Source: JABEVB01 sp049965775 (GTDB taxonomy: Bacteria; Planctomycetota; Phycisphaerae; WQYP01). Taken from it: a stretch of 9,658 bases of DNA. A model generated the notes under the pieces. That model ran no database searches. It had not been told where the DNA came from and saw only the letters and a list, made by a program, of their open reading frames with translations. Positions 7,318-9,658 of this stretch are shown here, piece by piece (position 1 is the stretch's first letter; each line of letters begins with the position of its first letter). The position numbers and the translations under genes are program-made. The DNA is taken from NCBI GenBank assembly GCA_049965775.1, contig JBMFVX010000112.1, positions 1 through 9,658 on the forward strand, given 5' to 3'.

Positions 7318-7336
7318 GCGATTACTCGGACAGGCT
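7318..7336 (+). repeat. Third copy of the structured element's terminal motif
   Basis: GCGATTACTCGGACAGGCT matches the right end of the element at 4166-4200 from ATTACTCGGACAGGCT onward (4180-4195), in the same orientation. It also matches the reverse complement of the left end (3923-3941), where only one base differs. No opposite-strand partner or inner arm was found between here and 7576, so this is a solo end or a target-like site. Confidence 0.6.
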
Positions 7337-7461
7337 TCTTGGATGAATCACAGGCTTTGAGCCCGCTTCGGTCATAAACCAGTTTCGCCTTTCGCGCTTT
7401 GCAACAGTTGGGTGCGTTCTTGGCGTGACTGCCAGAAACCGGCTGCATAAAAAGCGCCGTT

Positions 7462-7489
7462 TTGTAGGCCTGTGTCGTTGCGTTATCAT
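7462..7489 (+). promoter_or_regulatory. Possible promoter for the GNAT-PDZ pair
   Basis: TTGTAG (7462-7467) and TATCAT (7484-7489) are 16 bases apart; the -10 matches at 5 of 6 positions, the -35 at 3 of 6. A start near 7496 would give a leader of about 80 bases. The rest of the 270-base gap after RNase E/G shows no gene and no strong terminator, only a 4-bp GGCT/AGCC hairpin near 7353-7363, so read-through from RNase E/G is also possible. Confidence 0.35.
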
Positions 7490-7576
7490 ATAGGTAAATC
7501 CGTCGGCGGAAGCACAGGACCAGGCTCAATTGGAGTTTGGCGCTGCCCGGCGGTACGCAATGCGGAATGACTCGCT

Positions 7577-8035
7577 ATGGCCCAAGCCGACATTACCATC
7601 GTCACGGAGCAGCAGCTTCCGACGATTATAGAATTGTACAACCAGATATTTCGCCCGCAGGAAAATGAGGCTTACTTTCGGCGGCGTTTTCAGGGGCGGT
7701 ATAACGTGCTGGTCATGCTTGCCGCACTCGACAACCGCGCTATTGGCTTCTGCATCGGCTTTGAACTTAAGCCTCATGTGTTTTACACCTGGTTGATCGG
7801 CGTACATTCCGATTTTCGTCGAAAGAGCATCGGCCGTCAGCTTATGGAATCGCAGCATGAATGGGCCGCCGGCCATGGCTACGAGTTCTCGCGCTTTGAA
7901 ACGCTCAATCGGCATCGAGCCATGGTTCATATGGCCGTGGTGCTCGAATACGACATTGTAGGCACCCGCTGGGACTCCACGCGCAGCGATCTGCTCATTC
8001 AGTTTGAAAAACCACTGACCGAAGCCGTGCAATAA
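7577..8035 (+). CDS. GNAT-family N-acetyltransferase
   Basis: This 152-residue protein has the size and layout of a single GNAT domain, which moves an acetyl group from acetyl-CoA to an amine. Residues 1-40 form the N-terminal helices. Strands follow around 44-50 and 54-65. The acetyl-CoA pyrophosphate loop is at 80-89 (FRRKSIGRQL), where the first Gly of the usual RxxGxG/A pattern is replaced by Ser84 while Gly86 is kept. N111 with RAM at 114-116 resembles the later NxxAM region of the fold. The start is fixed by an in-frame TGA at 7568-7570, with ATG 7577 as the first start; its Shine-Dalgarno is poor. The stop TAA shares its last A with the ATG of the next gene, so the two are probably co-translated. 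The substrate is unknown. Confidence 0.85.
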   Translation: MAQADITIVTEQQLPTIIELYNQIFRPQENEAYFRRRFQGRYNVLVMLAALDNRAIGFCIGFELKPHVFYTWLIGVHSDFRRKSIGRQLMESQHEWAAGHGYEFSRFETLNRHRAMVHMAVVLEYDIVGTRWDSTRSDLLIQFEKPLTEAVQ

Positions 8036-9261
8036 TGGCCGGAAACCGATTTCTGCTGCTGGCGTTAGCTGCATACAGAATATTAGCGAGCAGCGCGGTA
8101 GGCCTGGCGCTGGCGATGGCTTTAAGAGCCGGCACTGCCGCGGCGGCCGCAAACCCGGCATCTGCGGCATCATTGCAGCAACTCGAAGCGCGTTATCAAC
8201 AGGTGCTTTCGGCGGTTCGCTCGCCATCGGCCGACGGCGCGTTAATTATTTCGCAGAATCTGTCGGCCCCGCTCAAAGCCGCAGGTCTTGAACCGGGAGA
8301 AGTGATTCTTTCGATTGATGGCATCAGAATCGCCGGGCCGGCCGACATTGCCCGCATCGTTGATCAGGTATCGCCGCAGCATAAGTTATCGCTCCGCATG
8401 GCGGACCATTTAAAGATATTTGTGGCTCGCGTACCCGCCGGTGCTCTGCATGTAGACACCATTGGCGTGGTTGCCGGCGTGCCCGGCCCTCGCAACCCAC
8501 CCAGTACGCCCCGCCACCACCTGGCGATGAACTGGCGCCAGACGCCCGGCGGCCCGAGCGTAACGGGCGCCGGCTTTGGGGGCTGGTATAGGGTTTTTGA
8601 TCATGGCTATCTGATTGGCACGCTGCACCTTGCCGCTGCTGGCACCGGTGACGACTGGCAACTGCATTGGCGTCTGCGGATTTACCAAAGCGTGCTGCCA
8701 GCCGATATTGCGCCCATACGCTGGCGAAGCGGATGCTATCGCGTGCACTTTTGGAGCGGCGACAACCAGCATTTGCCGGCATTTTCGCTGCGGAGCGTTA
8801 CGGCCCAATCGCTCGAAGGCGGCAAATCAGTGTGGACACTCCACGATCGCGCCGGGCAGCTTGCCGCCAAAATGACAAGGGCATCGCGTAACAGGTCCGT
8901 CCCGCCTGTAACCATCAGCACCAGTCCAATGGCCATTGCCGAGGTCGCGCTGCCACTGGTTGCCGATGCCATGCCGCATAAAGCTAACTTGGTATTGAGA
9001 ACGCCCGTTCTGACATTGCCGCAACTGCATACACAGCTCGGCTGCGTACTGGCCACACGCGGCCGCCGCGGTGTAACCATCGGCGGTGCCGTCGAAAACG
9101 CCTGGCGGGTGGATTTGCTTTATTTGCACCAGCGGCAGATGACGTTTTGGTTTGATGATCATCGCCAGTTGCTCGAGGCCAACCTCGGCGGCAGTCGCAC
9201 CATTGTTAGAACCGTTAATCGGCAGGCGGCCGAGCATGGGCTGCCGGCATCGCATAGGTAG
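8035..9261 (+). CDS. Exported PDZ-domain protein of unknown function
   Basis: The 408-residue product begins with a hydrophobic stretch at about 5-30 followed by an Ala-rich segment (32-46), consistent with a signal peptide or membrane anchor, so it likely acts in the cell envelope. A PDZ-like segment spans about 76-132: a LSAPLKAAGLEPGEVILSID run, then a helix (ADIARIVDQV) and a final strand (KIFVARV). This is the pattern seen in PDZ domains of secreted proteases and chaperones, but no serine- or metalloprotease motif is visible. From 160 on the protein is beta-rich, with many Trp and Tyr, ending in a strand pair (VDLLYLHQRQMTFWFDD, 359-375; LLEANLGG, 379-386) reminiscent of repeat-like beta domains in secreted proteins. 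The ATG overlaps the GNAT stop (TAATG at 8033-8037), so translation is probably coupled. Function is not recognised. Confidence 0.85.
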   Translation: MAGNRFLLLALAAYRILASSAVGLALAMALRAGTAAAAANPASAASLQQLEARYQQVLSAVRSPSADGALIISQNLSAPLKAAGLEPGEVILSIDGIRIAGPADIARIVDQVSPQHKLSLRMADHLKIFVARVPAGALHVDTIGVVAGVPGPRNPPSTPRHHLAMNWRQTPGGPSVTGAGFGGWYRVFDHGYLIGTLHLAAAGTGDDWQLHWRLRIYQSVLPADIAPIRWRSGCYRVHFWSGDNQHLPAFSLRSVTAQSLEGGKSVWTLHDRAGQLAAKMTRASRNRSVPPVTISTSPMAIAEVALPLVADAMPHKANLVLRTPVLTLPQLHTQLGCVLATRGRRGVTIGGAVENAWRVDLLYLHQRQMTFWFDDHRQLLEANLGGSRTIVRTVNRQAAEHGLPASHR

Positions 9262-9489
9262 CGGAGAGCATGGCGTTTTGCGAATTGCCAACTCAAGTGG
9301 CCGGCAATTTATGGAGGCTTCCGAATGCTGGCCAGCGCGGGCGTGATTGCATCACGCGAACGGCTTGATGGCGGCGGCCAAACTCCAGCACCTTACTATC
9401 ATTATCTTACGGTTGAAGTAAGTTATATAACATTAATCGGTGCTGTCCGGTCAACGACTTGGGCAACAGCAACACCAAGTCTATAGAAT
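9262..9489. other. Non-coding stretch after the PDZ gene
   Basis: No gene is supported. AATTGCC (9283-9289) can pair with GGCAATT (9303-9309), a possible weak end-of-gene hairpin with no T-run. A perfect dyad GCGTGA-TTGCA-TCACGC lies at 9341-9357; its GTGA-N5-TCAC core resembles binding sites of CRP/FNR-type regulators, without proof. Around 9390-9440 the sequence turns AT-rich (TATATAAC region), which may be a promoter reading toward the right edge. Confidence 0.4.
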
Positions 9490-9642
9490 AAGGGTTTTAT
9501 GCACGTTTGGCAGGCGGCAACCAAGGGGGCCAAGGTGGGGTCAAGGGGGCCAAAGTTTTATGCGGTTGGCCCCCTTGAAAAACGATGGTTTTATTGGGGT
9601 TTTGGGGGTGTTTTGGGCAAGGGGGCCAAGGTGGCCAAATTA
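9490..9642 (+). repeat. G-rich degenerate repeat cluster
   Basis: A CAAGGGGGCCAA-type unit occurs at 9522-9533, 9542-9553 and 9618-9629, and inverted at 9566-9577. The second and inverted copies form a perfect 13-bp inverted repeat (TCAAGGGGGCCAA at 9541-9553 with TTGGCCCCCTTGA at 9566-9578, 12-base loop). GTTTTAT also recurs at 9494-9500, 9555-9561 and 9588-9594, suggesting a decayed tandem array. No coding frame with recognisable content runs through it. Confidence 0.6.
9596..9625 (+). other. Predicted G-quadruplex motif
   Basis: Four G-tracts (9596-9599, 9604-9608, 9615-9617, 9621-9625) are separated by loops of 4, 6 and 3 bases, which satisfies the usual four-tract G-quadruplex pattern with loops under 8 bases. 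Whether it folds in the cell is unknown. Confidence 0.55.
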
Positions 9643-9658
9643 GGGGGGGGGGGGGGGG
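9643..9658 (+). other. Terminal run of 16 G, possibly artefactual
   Basis: The window ends in an uninterrupted run of 16 G. Long G runs at contig ends are a known artefact of two-colour Illumina chemistry, where absence of signal is called G. The G-rich repeats just before it mean a real G-tract is also possible. Bases here should not be trusted without the reads. Confidence 0.6.

Noticed and set aside
7526..8227. 233-codon minus-strand frame over the GNAT gene
   Set aside because: It overlaps two + strand genes with recognisable domains and a tight TAATG junction; its own translation is not family-like.

Overview
The window is a GC-rich bacterial stretch with five confident protein genes. 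The left half holds an aldehyde dehydrogenase (+) and a metal-type P-ATPase (-) that converge. The right half holds three genes on the + strand: a long RNase E/G-family endoribonuclease, then a small GNAT acetyltransferase whose stop overlaps the start of an exported PDZ-domain protein of unknown function. No rRNA, tRNA, CRISPR array, transposase gene or phage gene was seen. Base composition, the Pro/Ala-rich Arg-rich N-terminal extension on the RNase E/G protein and the long structured intergenic gaps would fit a planctomycete-like (PVC group) bacterium. That is an impression from sequence style, not a demonstrated assignment.

Layout: 1-213 leader with a possible promoter; 214-1695 aldehyde dehydrogenase; 1696-1860 short convergent gap with a weak terminator-like hairpin; 1861-3864 P-type ATPase on the minus strand, starting at an internal ATG with a clear Shine-Dalgarno; 3865-4675 divergent intergenic region; 4676-7303 RNase E/G; 7304-7576 gap with a probable promoter; 7577-8035 GNAT; 8035-9261 PDZ protein; 9262-9658 non-coding tail ending in G-rich repeats and a run of 16 G.

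The most unusual part is non-coding. The gap between the P-ATPase and RNase E/G genes contains a roughly 285-base element (3916-4200) whose three sets of inverted repeats nest so exactly that the single strand folds on paper into a three-way junction with long arms. Part of its terminal motif recurs once more just after the RNase E/G gene, in the same orientation as the right end of the element. The RNase E/G leader has a good promoter match followed by two mutually exclusive hairpins. The window ends in a cluster of CAAGGGGGCC-type repeats with a textbook G-quadruplex pattern and a homopolymer that may be a sequencing or assembly artefact.

The genes do not form one obvious pathway. The first two are a stand-alone metabolic enzyme and a stand-alone transporter. 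RNase E/G is a housekeeping RNA-processing enzyme. The GNAT and PDZ genes are probably co-translated, so they may work together, but the sequence does not say on what.
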